The notes: generated by a model from the letters alone, not told the origin. A stretch of 64,000 bases of DNA from Bin125 sp026705025 (GCA_026705025.1 JAPPBN010000004.1:1-64000); one strand, 5' to 3'; positions 16,961-25,123 are shown, counted from the first letter of the stretch. Translations and numbers: made by a program.

Positions 16961-17911
16961 TCAACGCGACCGGTTCGCTCTCCGTCTGCGTTGTCTTCGG
17001 CGCCGGGCAGCGCTCGTTTGACGACGCTGAGGACGCTCGGATTGCTGCTCTGATTCTTGCGCTTGCTCGTCGCTGGACTCGACATCCGCTGCGATCACGG
17101 CCGTTCCGCCGTTTGCAGCCGCTGCGGCAGCTGCCGGCGCCGGCAGGGGCTCGGACGAGAGCAACCATTTCCACGACCAGCGCAGCCCCTGCCGGTAGAA
17201 GTAGTAGTACCAGGAGGTGAGGATCGTGAAGATCGAGGTCACCAGCCAATAGAGTCCCAGTCCGGCCGGCACCTGCAGGGTGAAGAAGCCGAACATGAAC
17301 GGCATCATCCACAACATCGTGCGATTCATTGATTCCGATCGCTCATCGCGGGGACCCATGCGGGCAGTGGAGACCTTCTGCTGGATATACGCCGTCACGC
17401 CGACCATGATGGCCAGCGGCAGCGACTGTTCCAGGGAGGACGAACCCAGGTCCCAGAAGAGGAAGTCGCGGTTGATTGGGATCGCCGATGTGATGTACGA
17501 CCAGTCGTAGAGGTCGCTCGAGAGGCGCAGCAGTTGCTCGGGCGTGTCGCCCAGCGTCCGCCTCAGGACCTGGTAGAGCGCGATCCAGATGGGCATCTGA
17601 ACCAGCAGTGGCCAGAGACAGCCAAGCGGATTGAATCCGGCCTCTCGGTAGACCTTCATCAACTCTTCCTGCCGGCGCTTGGGATCCTTGTACTTCTTCT
17701 GGATCTCCTGCATCCGCGGCTGCATTTCTTGCATGCCGCGCGTCGCGCGCAGCTGCCGCAGCGTCAGGGGATAGGTGATCACGCGCACGATCAACGTGAA
17801 CAGGATGATCGCGACGCCGTAGTTGTCGTCCACCGCGTGGGCAATCACGATCAGCCCGTTCATGATCGGGCCGATCAGAATGTCGTTCCAGATGAAGTCG
17901 AGGATGTCCAT
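16961..17911 (-). CDS. yidC: Membrane protein insertase YidC
   Basis: Inserts and folds membrane proteins, alone or with SecYEG. It is the short Gram-positive/Oxa1 type of 316 residues without the large periplasmic domain. Five hydrophobic segments are seen. The hydrophilic-groove arginine lies in TLIVRVITYPLT, and the cytoplasmic hairpin MQEIQKKYKDPKRRQEELMK is typical. The C-terminal 75 residues are a cytoplasmic tail ending in dense arginines (SAARRRRQRRRRANRSR), which may contact ribosomes as Oxa1 and some YidC tails do. It starts directly at MDILDFIWND, with no lipobox. A 10-bp triple tandem repeat separates it from the upstream lipoprotein gene. Confidence 0.95.
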   Translation of the reverse strand: MDILDFIWNDILIGPIMNGLIVIAHAVDDNYGVAIILFTLIVRVITYPLTLRQLRATRGMQEMQPRMQEIQKKYKDPKRRQEELMKVYREAGFNPLGCLWPLLVQMPIWIALYQVLRRTLGDTPEQLLRLSSDLYDWSYITSAIPINRDFLFWDLGSSSLEQSLPLAIMVGVTAYIQQKVSTARMGPRDERSESMNRTMLWMMPFMFGFFTLQVPAGLGLYWLVTSIFTILTSWYYYFYRQGLRWSWKWLLSSEPLPAPAAAAAAANGGTAVIAADVESSDEQAQESEQQSERPQRRQTSAARRRRQRRRRANRSR

Positions 17912-17920
17912 CGTCTGCTT

Positions 17921-17950
17921 GCGTCAATCAGTGTCAATCAGTGTCAATCA
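17921..17950. repeat. Three tandem 10-bp repeats
   Basis: Three consecutive copies of G(C/T)GTCAATCA lie between yidC and the upstream lipoprotein gene. The last copy supplies the lipoprotein's TGA stop (17948-17950, read on minus). The block is short enough to vary by slippage. Confidence 0.85.
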
Positions 17951-19153
17951 GTTCTGCGGGTACAGCCTGACGGCCTGGTTGGCGCCCAGCAGGACGGCAT
18001 AGAGCACACCATCCTCGTCGCTGACCAGGATCCGGTCATCGCGCAGGATCGCATTGGCCATCAAGTCCTTTGCGCCTTCCAGTTGGAATTGTCTGAGCGG
18101 GGAGCCGTCGGTCGCGTTGAGCTGGTGAATCATCCCGCCCCGCGCAACGATCACCAGAATGCCGCTCTCGCCGGACTCATGCTCGACGTAGAGTGGCTGC
18201 GCCCGAATCCGATCACCCACGGCGAACGGCTGCAGCCAACGTCGAGCGCCGGTCAGCGCGTCTATGGCGTAGACATTGCCTCGCAGATCGGTGGTGTAGA
18301 TCACACCATCGCGAATCAGCGGCGTGCCCCAGAGCCAGTGCGAGGCCTCGGTGGCCCAGATCTGGGCGCCGGTCGCGGCGTCGAGACCATACAGCGTCCG
18401 ATCCAGCCCGCCCACGAAGACTAGGCCATCGGTTGCGCCGATTGAGCCGGCGATCCCGCTCTCGATCTCGATCTGCCAGGCCGAGCGACCGGCCAAGTCT
18501 CCGTCCACGTTGATCGCAGTGATTCTGCCATCCAACCCGGCGACGATGAGTAGTCTGCCGCGTTCGGTATCGACCAGCGCAGGACCGCCCCAGATCTGCA
18601 GGTCGGAACGGCCGTCCCAGGTCCAGACCGCCTCTCCGGGCTGCTCGATATCTACCGCGTAGACGCGGTAGCCCGTATCAGCCAGATACACGCGCGTGCC
18701 GTCAACGACCAGGTCGGCAACGAATCGATCCTCGCTGTCGAACACGAGCCGCGCCGACTCACCGTCGCGCCGCACGGCATAGAGTGCGCCGTCGGAGTAG
18801 CCGGCTAGCAGCCATTCGTCGGTCGACTCGACCCAGACCGGGTCTGCGTAGAAGGCGACTGGCTCAATCTCGCCGTCGAGACCGGGGAAGTTGCCGTCGT
18901 CGTCGGGAAACTCCCAGACGGCGGAGCCAAGGTTGCCGTCGAGCAGCTGCACCGCGACCACCTGGTCCTCGCCGGTCGGCGCGATCAGGCGGGTCTCCGG
19001 CTCGACCGGATCCAGTGTCGGCGCCGCCCAGCCGTCCGGTTGATCGGCGACATCGCAAGCGAGGAGCAGCGGAACAGCGGCGACCAGAGCGAGGAGTAGG
19101 ACCGCTCTGCGGCGTTTTCCAGGCCACTGTTTCACGTGAAACAACGATGGCAT
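17948..19153 (-). CDS. PQQ-type beta-propeller lipoprotein
   Basis: 401-residue exported lipoprotein. A basic n-region (KRRR) and hydrophobic core precede a lipobox LLLAC, after which the lipidated cysteine starts an acidic linker. The rest is a chain of PQQ-like propeller blades with recurring A-x-x-G-x-x-x-W and V-Y-A-x-D/L patterns (GLDAATGAQIWATE, AIDALTGARRWLQP). The nearest named relative would be BamB, but no outer-membrane genes are seen, so a scaffold role outside the membrane is all that can be inferred. It lies between yidD and yidC, an unusual position. A perfect parS site falls in codons 4-9 (LFHVKQ). An in-frame ATG at 19213 would instead begin with a second parS-encoded MFHVKQ; the signal peptide favours the start used here. 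Confidence 0.8.
   Translation of the reverse strand: MPSLFHVKQWPGKRRRAVLLLALVAAVPLLLACDVADQPDGWAAPTLDPVEPETRLIAPTGEDQVVAVQLLDGNLGSAVWEFPDDDGNFPGLDGEIEPVAFYADPVWVESTDEWLLAGYSDGALYAVRRDGESARLVFDSEDRFVADLVVDGTRVYLADTGYRVYAVDIEQPGEAVWTWDGRSDLQIWGGPALVDTERGRLLIVAGLDGRITAINVDGDLAGRSAWQIEIESGIAGSIGATDGLVFVGGLDRTLYGLDAATGAQIWATEASHWLWGTPLIRDGVIYTTDLRGNVYAIDALTGARRWLQPFAVGDRIRAQPLYVEHESGESGILVIVARGGMIHQLNATDGSPLRQFQLEGAKDLMANAILRDDRILVSDEDGVLYAVLLGANQAVRLYPQN
19128..19143. promoter_or_regulatory. parS: parS centromere site 1
   Basis: Perfect 16-bp palindrome TGTTTCACGTGAAACA, identical to the canonical bacterial parS. It lies inside the 5' end of the lipoprotein gene, where it encodes part of SLFHVKQ. 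Together with parA and parB about 3.4-5 kb away, it marks an origin-proximal centromere. Confidence 0.96.
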
Positions 19154-19190
19154 CGCATCGACCCACGAGGTCCGCCTGCCGGAGTCACGA

Positions 19191-19487
19191 TCAGATTGTT
19201 TCACGTGAAACATCCTGATCTTGATCTGACGCCCCTTCAGCGGGGGACGGCGCCGGATCGTAGCCTCCCCTGCTGAGCGGATTGCAACGCAACAGACGCC
19301 ACAGGCCCAGCGACACACCGATCAGTGCGCCGCGCGCCCGAACAGCGTCGATCATGTATTGCGAGCAAGACGGTTCGAACCGGCATTGCGATCCCAGCGA
19401 AGCGGCGAAGGGCGACAGCGCCAATTGGTAAACATGAAGCAGCTGAAGTACGAGCCGATTCACGACTCGGGCGATCGATCGACTCAA
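19191..19487 (-). CDS. yidD: Membrane protein insertion factor YidD
   Basis: 98-residue YidD (UPF0161/DUF37), a small membrane-associated protein that aids YidC-dependent insertion. The family core is intact: QLALSPF, CRFEPSCSQYMIDAV with its paired cysteines, RLLRCNPLSRGGYDP. It overlaps the end of rnpA by 4 nt, the usual rnpA-yidD coupling. The C-terminal VSRET residues are encoded by a parS site rather than by family sequence. Confidence 0.93.
   Translation of the reverse strand: MSRSIARVVNRLVLQLLHVYQLALSPFAASLGSQCRFEPSCSQYMIDAVRARGALIGVSLGLWRLLRCNPLSRGGYDPAPSPAEGASDQDQDVSRETI
19197..19212. promoter_or_regulatory. parS: parS centromere site 2
   Basis: Second perfect TGTTTCACGTGAAACA, 69 bp from the first (start to start). 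It lies in the last codons of yidD, encoding VSRET on the minus strand. Spaced sites are the normal loading pads for ParB. Confidence 0.96.
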
Positions 19488-19855
19488 GATGCCCCCCCGT
19501 CGGCGCGCAGCTGCCGCAGAGAGCGGCGAATCAGACTGCGCAGCGTTGCATCAAGGTGATGGAAGTCGGCTTCAGCCGCGCCCTGGCGAGCGATCACCAC
19601 AACATCGAGGCCCGCGCAGTCGCCGGTCAGGTTCAACTGTCTGACCGATTCGCGCAGCCGGCGTCGGATCCGGTTCCGCTGCACTGCGCCCCCCAGCCGC
19701 GAACTGACCGCGAATCCGAACCGGCAAGGCTGCTCCTCAGCCGCTTGCCCCCTCGCCCGCGCGCGCAGCGCCAACGGACCCCGTGACGCCCGAATCCCTT
19801 CACGAAACACGGCATCAAAATCCGACTTGCGACGCAAACGCTGTTCAGCAGGCAT
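19484..19855 (-). CDS. rnpA: Ribonuclease P protein component
   Basis: 123-residue protein subunit of RNase P, which matures tRNA 5' ends together with the RNA subunit (not in the window). The RNR signature is clear: GGAVQRNRIRRRLRE near 75-89, preceded by FGFAVSSRLG, and an early F-D-A-V-F motif binds pre-tRNA leaders. It lies 80 nt downstream of rpmH in the universal rpmH-rnpA order and overlaps yidD by 4 nt. Confidence 0.93.
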   Translation of the reverse strand: MPAEQRLRRKSDFDAVFREGIRASRGPLALRARARGQAAEEQPCRFGFAVSSRLGGAVQRNRIRRRLRESVRQLNLTGDCAGLDVVVIARQGAAEADFHHLDATLRSLIRRSLRQLRADGGAS

Positions 19856-19935
19856 CTTCTGGCATCGTCCGCGAGCGCGCTACGCAGCGCTCGGCGCGCG
19901 TACTCAAGCAGGGAGACAAGGCTCGGCGCTGTCGT

Positions 19936-20076
19936 TCAGACAACTGTCAATCGTCGCCGTCCTCGGGCGCGACGGCGCTTGATCACCGCGCGCCCGCCTC
20001 GGCTGGACATTCGCTTCAAGAATCCATGCTCCCGCTTGCGCGGTATTCGCTTCGGTTGATACGTGCGTTTCGGCAT
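19936..20076 (-). CDS. rpmH: 50S ribosomal protein L34
   Basis: 46-residue L34, starting MPKRTYQPKRIPRKREHGF and ending RRRLTVV. The MSSRGGRAVIKRRRARGR core is diagnostic. It is the first gene of rpmH-rnpA-yidD-lipoprotein-yidC-khpB-parA-parB. dnaA normally lies next to rpmH in many bacteria, but the divergent upstream neighbour position here is filled by a lytic transglycosylase on the same strand, so dnaA has moved. Confidence 0.96.
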   Translation of the reverse strand: MPKRTYQPKRIPRKREHGFLKRMSSRGGRAVIKRRRARGRRRLTVV

Positions 20077-20143
20077 CAGTTTCCTCACCACAGCACGGGA
20101 CACACTGACCCGTCGGACGGAGAACGTAGAACAAGTAGCTCTC

Positions 20144-20149
20144 AGTATA
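20144..20149 (-). promoter_or_regulatory. Candidate -10 element for the rpmH operon
   Basis: On the minus strand, TATACT lies 68 nt upstream of the L34 start codon in an otherwise GC-rich gap (20077-20212). No good -35 hexamer is seen at 16-18 bp, so this is a single-element call. The gap shows no cluster of DnaA boxes. Confidence 0.4.
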
Positions 20150-20212
20150 CGCCAGCGCCCGGCCTGCCCTGCGTTGACTGGACAGCGCAGCTGTCTGGCT
20201 CACTGCGGTGGC

Positions 20213-22528
20213 TCACTGTGGTTGTTCCGCGCGTTCCAACGCTTGGTAGACCGCTAGCGACTCGATCACGTACTGAACATACATTCTGGTTGATTGAAAG
20301 TCGAGGGCCGCGAGGAATCCGTCCGGGCCCGCAATAGCGGCCTCAGCCTCCCACCTGGCCGCGTTGCCGGGACCGGCGTTGTAGGCGGCCAGCGCCATGA
20401 TTGGCTCATTGGAGAAGCCCTCGAGCTGGCGCGCCAGGTACCAGGCGCCGAATCGGATTGCCAGTTCCGGCCGAGCGAGATCGCTGTGCGCATACTCGAT
20501 CCCCAGACCAGCCGCGATATCCGATCCGGTGAGCGGAATCACTTGCGTCAACCCAACCTCGCCTGCCAGACCTTCCGCTTCGGCGTCATAGAGGCTTTCG
20601 CGCCGAATCAGCGACCAGAGCAGCAACGGATCGACGCCCTCGGATTGCGTGTGCAGGGCCATCACTTCCGCCCAGGGCCTGGGATAGGCCAGGCGCAAGA
20701 GTTCGGGAGGCGCTTCCGTCCAGTTCAGACCGAACAGGGTCATCACCTGGGTCGCCGCACTGACCGAGGCGCGATATTCGTCTTGAGCGGCGAGCAATTC
20801 GGCCGCTTCCACGAGCGCCCATGGATTCGTGCTGAGCGTATCGATCAACGAAGACAACATCCGGTCTGCTGCATCTTCGAATCCCCCAAGGCGCAAATCA
20901 CGAGCCGCCTGCCACTCTTGCAGCGCCTCCAGGTCGGTCTCGACCGGATTCGACTCGCCCGTGAGCCGCATCAACCATTCGTCTGTCGTGATGTCCAGAA
21001 CGCCCGGCGCTTCCTGGGCCAGAAACGCAGCAGCGCGGAGCCCGTAGTAGCCAATGGAGTCGGTCTCCACCACCGCGGTGGCGAGCTCTACCGCCGCTGC
21101 TTCGTCACCAGCTTCGCGACTCATCAACGCCGCCCAGTAACGAAACTCCTGTTGGAGCTCGTCACTCCAATGCTCGGCGCCGAGATCGGCCGCCTGCCTG
21201 AGGCGCAGCGTCGCTTCCCCCCACTGTCCGCGTGAGACCGCCAACGACGCCCATCGACGCGCCGCCTCGGGAGCACGTGCGTAGCCCGGATGGTCGTCTA
21301 TCACTCTGCGCCAATACTCTTCCGCCGCGGCCTGGTCACCATCAGAGATGGCAAACTCGGCCAACCGCATCGCCGATTCTGCGGCCAACGGATCCGTCGG
21401 ATCTCGTCCGATCACTGCGACATAACCCAGCGACGCGCTGCCCTGATCTCCGTTGGCCTGGTGAATTGCCGCGATGTAGAACTCGCCGGCAACCTGCTCG
21501 GCGAGATCTCCCGAGCTACCGAGCACGTTGAGCATCGCGTTTCGCGACTCAACCCAACGCTCCTCATTGAAGCGGATCAGACCGATTGTGAGTTCATCGA
21601 CATCGACACCGGCATCCAATAGAGACGCCAACGCTTCTGAGCTCTCCCCAACATCGCGATAGTCATAGATCAATGCCCGCCAGGCAGCTTGCGCTGCCTC
21701 GACATTGCCGGCGTCGCGCTGCAATGCGGCTGTCCGGCTCAGGGCGGCGGCCTGATCAGCGCGCCACGGAGATTGACGTATCAGCTCGTCATAACGTGCT
21801 AGTGCTCGGTCGCGTTCCCCGGCGATGTCGAGCTCGGTGGCAGCGATGTGAATTGCTCGCAAGCGGTCCTGGAATGGCAGCATGCCACCCAACGCCCGCT
21901 CGGCCCACTCCACCGCTTCCAGTCCGCGTCCAACTCGCTGCAATTCCCTGGCGATCTCAAGCGAAATCAGCGCCCATGCGGGACTATCCGTGTTGACATA
22001 GTCGGTCATGGCTTCGACCGCGACGTCGGTCTGCGCCAGCGCCAGTGCGGCCCGTGCCCGCAGGAGGTCATGACGGCGGGATTGGTCCGGCGTCTGGAAT
22101 CCGGATATCTCCGACAGCGCCGTTTGCGCATCCGAGGGTCGATCGAGGCGGAGCAGCAGCCGAACCCGGTCCAACCTGAGTGATGTCAGCGCTTGGGGAT
22201 CCAGCGAACCACCGGCTGCGATCGCCGTGTCACGAACAGCCAACGCCTGTTCCCAGTAGCCGTTTCGCTCCAGCGCCGCTGATTCGGCGACCAACAGGCT
22301 GGCCGGATTGGCGGGCGGCCGCGCTGGCTCGTCTGGCTGCGCTTCCTGCTGCTCCACCGCTTCCACCGCTGGTACCGGGCGGGCCGGCTCTTCCTCGGCA
22401 GGCTCTGCCGCTTGCTCCTGTTGCGCCGGCTCTTCCGGCTCACTCGAGCAGCCAGCCACGACCAGCGCCGCGGCGGCTGTCAGCGTGATAAGGGCAACGA
22501 GTCGAAAGCCAACGGCACGGGACAACAC
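20213..22528 (-). CDS. Lipoprotein lytic transglycosylase (Slt70-like)
   Basis: About 771 residues. A lipoprotein signal ends at VVAGC, followed by a Glu/Pro/Gln-rich linker. A long alpha-helical solenoid of TPR-like repeats fills residues about 80-590, with recurring A-L-x-x-x-x-x-A patterns. The last 170 residues are a soluble lytic transglycosylase catalytic domain: the catalytic glutamate in LLWSLIRRESLYDAEAEG, then GLTQVIPLTG and MALAAYNAGPGNAARWE. It should cleave peptidoglycan to 1,6-anhydromuropeptides at the outer face of the membrane. The start is uncertain. A GTG at 22528 gives a compact signal peptide; upstream in-frame GTGs at 22549 and 22567 are alternatives. It is divergent from alr, another wall gene. 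Confidence 0.87.
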   Translation of the reverse strand: MLSRAVGFRLVALITLTAAAALVVAGCSSEPEEPAQQEQAAEPAEEEPARPVPAVEAVEQQEAQPDEPARPPANPASLLVAESAALERNGYWEQALAVRDTAIAAGGSLDPQALTSLRLDRVRLLLRLDRPSDAQTALSEISGFQTPDQSRRHDLLRARAALALAQTDVAVEAMTDYVNTDSPAWALISLEIARELQRVGRGLEAVEWAERALGGMLPFQDRLRAIHIAATELDIAGERDRALARYDELIRQSPWRADQAAALSRTAALQRDAGNVEAAQAAWRALIYDYRDVGESSEALASLLDAGVDVDELTIGLIRFNEERWVESRNAMLNVLGSSGDLAEQVAGEFYIAAIHQANGDQGSASLGYVAVIGRDPTDPLAAESAMRLAEFAISDGDQAAAEEYWRRVIDDHPGYARAPEAARRWASLAVSRGQWGEATLRLRQAADLGAEHWSDELQQEFRYWAALMSREAGDEAAAVELATAVVETDSIGYYGLRAAAFLAQEAPGVLDITTDEWLMRLTGESNPVETDLEALQEWQAARDLRLGGFEDAADRMLSSLIDTLSTNPWALVEAAELLAAQDEYRASVSAATQVMTLFGLNWTEAPPELLRLAYPRPWAEVMALHTQSEGVDPLLLWSLIRRESLYDAEAEGLAGEVGLTQVIPLTGSDIAAGLGIEYAHSDLARPELAIRFGAWYLARQLEGFSNEPIMALAAYNAGPGNAARWEAEAAIAGPDGFLAALDFQSTRMYVQYVIESLAVYQALERAEQPQ

Positions 22529-22597
22529 AACCGATACGGGTACTATCACAACGATCCAGGAATCCACCCCGCCAACGCCTGCCCACACTGTACCCCC

Positions 22598-23743
22598 ATG
22601 GCTCAAGTTTCGGACAGATCGATCCGCGCGACATCGGCAACGAGTTGGGCCGAAATCGATCTTGCCGCGCTGCATCACAACGTCGATCTGCTTCGCCGTC
22701 AGGCGAGTCCGGCAGGCGTCGCGGCCGTGGTCAAGGCCGACGCGTACGGGCACGGAGCGTTCACAATTGCGAGGGCAGCGCTCGAGGCAGGAGCGGCCAG
22801 GATCTGCGTGTTCACGATTCGAGAAGCCGTTGAGCTACGTGAGGCGGGCATCGATGCGCCAATTCTCTGTCTCGGCCCGGTCCTCGCCGAAGACCCCGAT
22901 CTCATCGCCGCGCTTGACATCGGCGTGGCGGTGGATTCAGCAACCACAGTCCGACGACTGGCCGAGGCGAGCCAACGCGCGGCACGAACGATTCGCGTAC
23001 ACATCAACATCGACACGGGGATGCAGCGCTATGGATTACAACCGGCACAGGCGATCGAGCTCGCTCACGTGGCCCGCTCTGTTGACGTCCTTGAGTTGGA
23101 AGGCGTCTTTACCCACTTCGCCGACGCCGGCAACTCGCAACGTCAACCCTCGCTCGATGCACTGCAACGCTTCCAGGAGACCACCGACCAGATTGGCGCG
23201 CCGCTTCGTCATGCCGCGGCGTCGGCGGCGGTCTTCAACCTTCCCCAGGCTTCGCTCGATTTCGTCCGAGCCGGCATCGCCCTGTATGGCATCGACCCCA
23301 CGCCAGAGTTGAAGGATCCGACTGCCGCGCTGTTGCAGCCAGTGCTTTCCTGGCGAACGAGACTGCTCGCGATTCGGCAGGTCGCGCGGGGCCAGTCCGT
23401 TTCGTACGGCGGACTGTGGTCAGCCGAGCGAGATTCGCGCATTGGAGTCACTGGAGTGGGATACGCCGACGGCCTGGCGCGGCGCCTGTCACCGGGGGGC
23501 GACATGCTCGTCCGCGGACAACGGGCGCCGATTCGCGGCGCCATCTGCATGGATACGACGATGATCGATCTCACCGAGATTCCCAACGCCACTGTTGGCG
23601 ACGTTGTCACCGTCCTTGGCGCCGACCGGTCGCAGTCGATCAGCGCCTGGGACATCGCCGGCCAGCTGGACACCATTCCCTACGAGATACTCACCGGCAT
23701 CTCTGACCGCGTGCCGCGACGAACCAGCTATCTGGAAGGCTGA
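22598..23743 (+). CDS. alr: Alanine racemase
   Basis: 381-residue PLP enzyme making D-alanine for peptidoglycan. The Schiff-base lysine is K46 in VVKADAYGHGA. The blocks IDTGMQRYGL, GVFTHFADA, and the opposite-side VSYGG and GVGYADG (near 268-292) are present, as is GAICMDTTMID. The start ATG at 22598 (MAQVSDRS) is chosen because homology begins shortly after; the open frame extends upstream only through the lytic transglycosylase's signal region. The pair of divergent wall genes share a 69-bp control region. Confidence 0.94.
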   Translation: MAQVSDRSIRATSATSWAEIDLAALHHNVDLLRRQASPAGVAAVVKADAYGHGAFTIARAALEAGAARICVFTIREAVELREAGIDAPILCLGPVLAEDPDLIAALDIGVAVDSATTVRRLAEASQRAARTIRVHINIDTGMQRYGLQPAQAIELAHVARSVDVLELEGVFTHFADAGNSQRQPSLDALQRFQETTDQIGAPLRHAAASAAVFNLPQASLDFVRAGIALYGIDPTPELKDPTAALLQPVLSWRTRLLAIRQVARGQSVSYGGLWSAERDSRIGVTGVGYADGLARRLSPGGDMLVRGQRAPIRGAICMDTTMIDLTEIPNATVGDVVTVLGADRSQSISAWDIAGQLDTIPYEILTGISDRVPRRTSYLEG

Positions 23744-23803
23744 CATGCCACACAACTTGTCGCCAACGCGATCCATTCGTAGGATCAGTGTCGGAGACAT
23801 ACG

Positions 23804-24403
23804 ATGAGCACTCGCACCCGGTTCCTAGGCGCCATGCTGGCCATGATCGGAGCAATCGCCCTCCTGGCAGCGTTGGCGATGGCAGCTCCGACGGGCGCGA
23901 GTGAGTATCTGATTCAGGAAGAACCGGAGCGTGGTGCCACGGTTGCCGAAGCGCCGCACCAGCTGCTGTTGACGTTCGACCGGCCGCTGGCGCAAATCAA
24001 GGGCGCGCACCACGTTGAGGTCACCGACGGCGACGGCTACCGCGTGGACGACGGGCACGTGGAAATCTCCACCTATAGTCAGCGCACCCTGATCGTCCCC
24101 ATTCACGCGGAGGGCGACGGAACCCTAAGCGTTGACTATCGAGTGCTGCTGGTCGGCGACGGCGAGCACCTGCAGATCAGCTCGTCCTACGACTTCACCG
24201 TTGACCACTCGCTGGTCCCGATAGAAGGTGAAGCTCTAGAAGCGCCCGCAGCTGCCAAATCCAGCCAGGCGCTCGTCCTGTGGACCATCGTGATTCTGAT
24301 CGGCATCGCCTTTGCCGGCGGGATGATCTACTTCCTGCGGATGGCGACCGGGAACTCGCGCAGTTCGCTGGAACCCACGAACCGCAGCGTGTTCCGCGAC
24401 TGA
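23804..24403 (+). CDS. CopC-domain membrane-anchored protein with degenerate copper site
   Basis: 199 residues. A signal peptide (1-32) is followed by a CopC/YobA-like beta-sandwich: EEPERGATVAEAPHQLLLTFDRPL matches the family's opening strands, and SSSYDFTVD its end. A transmembrane helix (about 155-178) and basic tail finish it. In CopC the mature N-terminal histidine binds copper; here the mature protein would start SEYLIQ, and the usual GHPxxG block is GEHLQIS, so copper binding is doubtful. No copD gene adjoins. It follows alr by 60 nt. Confidence 0.72.
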   Translation: MSTRTRFLGAMLAMIGAIALLAALAMAAPTGASEYLIQEEPERGATVAEAPHQLLLTFDRPLAQIKGAHHVEVTDGDGYRVDDGHVEISTYSQRTLIVPIHAEGDGTLSVDYRVLLVGDGEHLQISSSYDFTVDHSLVPIEGEALEAPAAAKSSQALVLWTIVILIGIAFAGGMIYFLRMATGNSRSSLEPTNRSVFRD

Positions 24404-24421
24404 CCAGCGCTGATCAACCGC

Positions 24422-25123
24422 TCAATCCTCGTCTGATCCGCCGTCCGCCCCAGGCCTCATGGTCGGAATCAACGGTTGAGCACCCTCATCCCGCTTCGGC
24501 TTGCGCTCCGGTAGGTCGGCCACGCGCTGTCTGACAGCGGCGACATCATCGGCCGAGACGTCCGGACCCAGCACGAGTACCGCGACACCCGAGTCACGCA
24601 GGGCTTCAATGTCGCCGGCTGAGATGTCGGTGGGACATTTCACGCCCATGGGCGCCGAGACGAGCATCGCCAGCCGACGTAGATTGAGGATGGTGCCCAG
24701 CCCGACGGGAAACTCGACCTCGACAGCGATCTCGGCCGGCCGCAGGCTGCCCAGCGCTCGGGCGTCTGCCTCTTCGATTCGCAGATCGTCCAGCCTCACG
24801 ACATAATCCACGTCCTCGTCGAGCAACCCGTCGGCTCGGGCGCCGTCGAGTTCAAACGAGACGAATGCAGCGCCGCGCTCTTTGGCGCCGGCCACATTCT
24901 CCGCGGTCAGCGCCTCCAGGCGTGTGCCCCACAGATCGACATTCGCCGACTCTGCCGCCGCGATGTCATCGTCGCTCAAGGCCAGGCAGAAGTCGGCACC
25001 CTCGACGATGCCAATGGCGCCGACCAGCATCGATGCCTGAGGCTCATCGGCGGCCGCGCCGAATCCCAACCGCCGCTGGCGGCTCTTGCGTCGGTCGCGG
25101 ATTGCATCGGCGAACTTACCCAT
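24422..25123 (-). CDS. Protein of unknown function
   Basis: 233 residues, not recognised. A basic N-terminus (MGKFADAIRDRRKSRQRRLG) precedes an alternating helix/strand pattern, with hydrophobic strands followed by acidic loops (MLVGAIGIVEGADFCLALSD, AAFVSFELDG, VDYVVRLDD, GVAVLVLGPDVS). This is compatible with a TIM-barrel-like or Rossmann-like fold, but no catalytic motif stands out. KCPTDISAGDIEALRDSG near 175-192 is the most motif-like block. The tail is charged and probably disordered. The ATG at 25123 has a good GGAGGGG ribosome-binding site 8 nt upstream, which decides it over an ATG 24 nt further up. It converges on the CopC-like gene with an 18-nt gap. Confidence 0.7.
   Translation of the reverse strand: MGKFADAIRDRRKSRQRRLGFGAAADEPQASMLVGAIGIVEGADFCLALSDDDIAAAESANVDLWGTRLEALTAENVAGAKERGAAFVSFELDGARADGLLDEDVDYVVRLDDLRIEEADARALGSLRPAEIAVEVEFPVGLGTILNLRRLAMLVSAPMGVKCPTDISAGDIEALRDSGVAVLVLGPDVSADDVAAVRQRVADLPERKPKRDEGAQPLIPTMRPGADGGSDED

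Noticed and set aside
20077..20212. Possible oriC upstream of rpmH
   Set aside because: No cluster of DnaA boxes and no AT-rich unwinding segment; dnaA is not adjacent.
22529..22753. N-terminal extension of the lytic transglycosylase
   Set aside because: It would run through the alr start on the other strand and bury the lipoprotein signal peptide in the interior.
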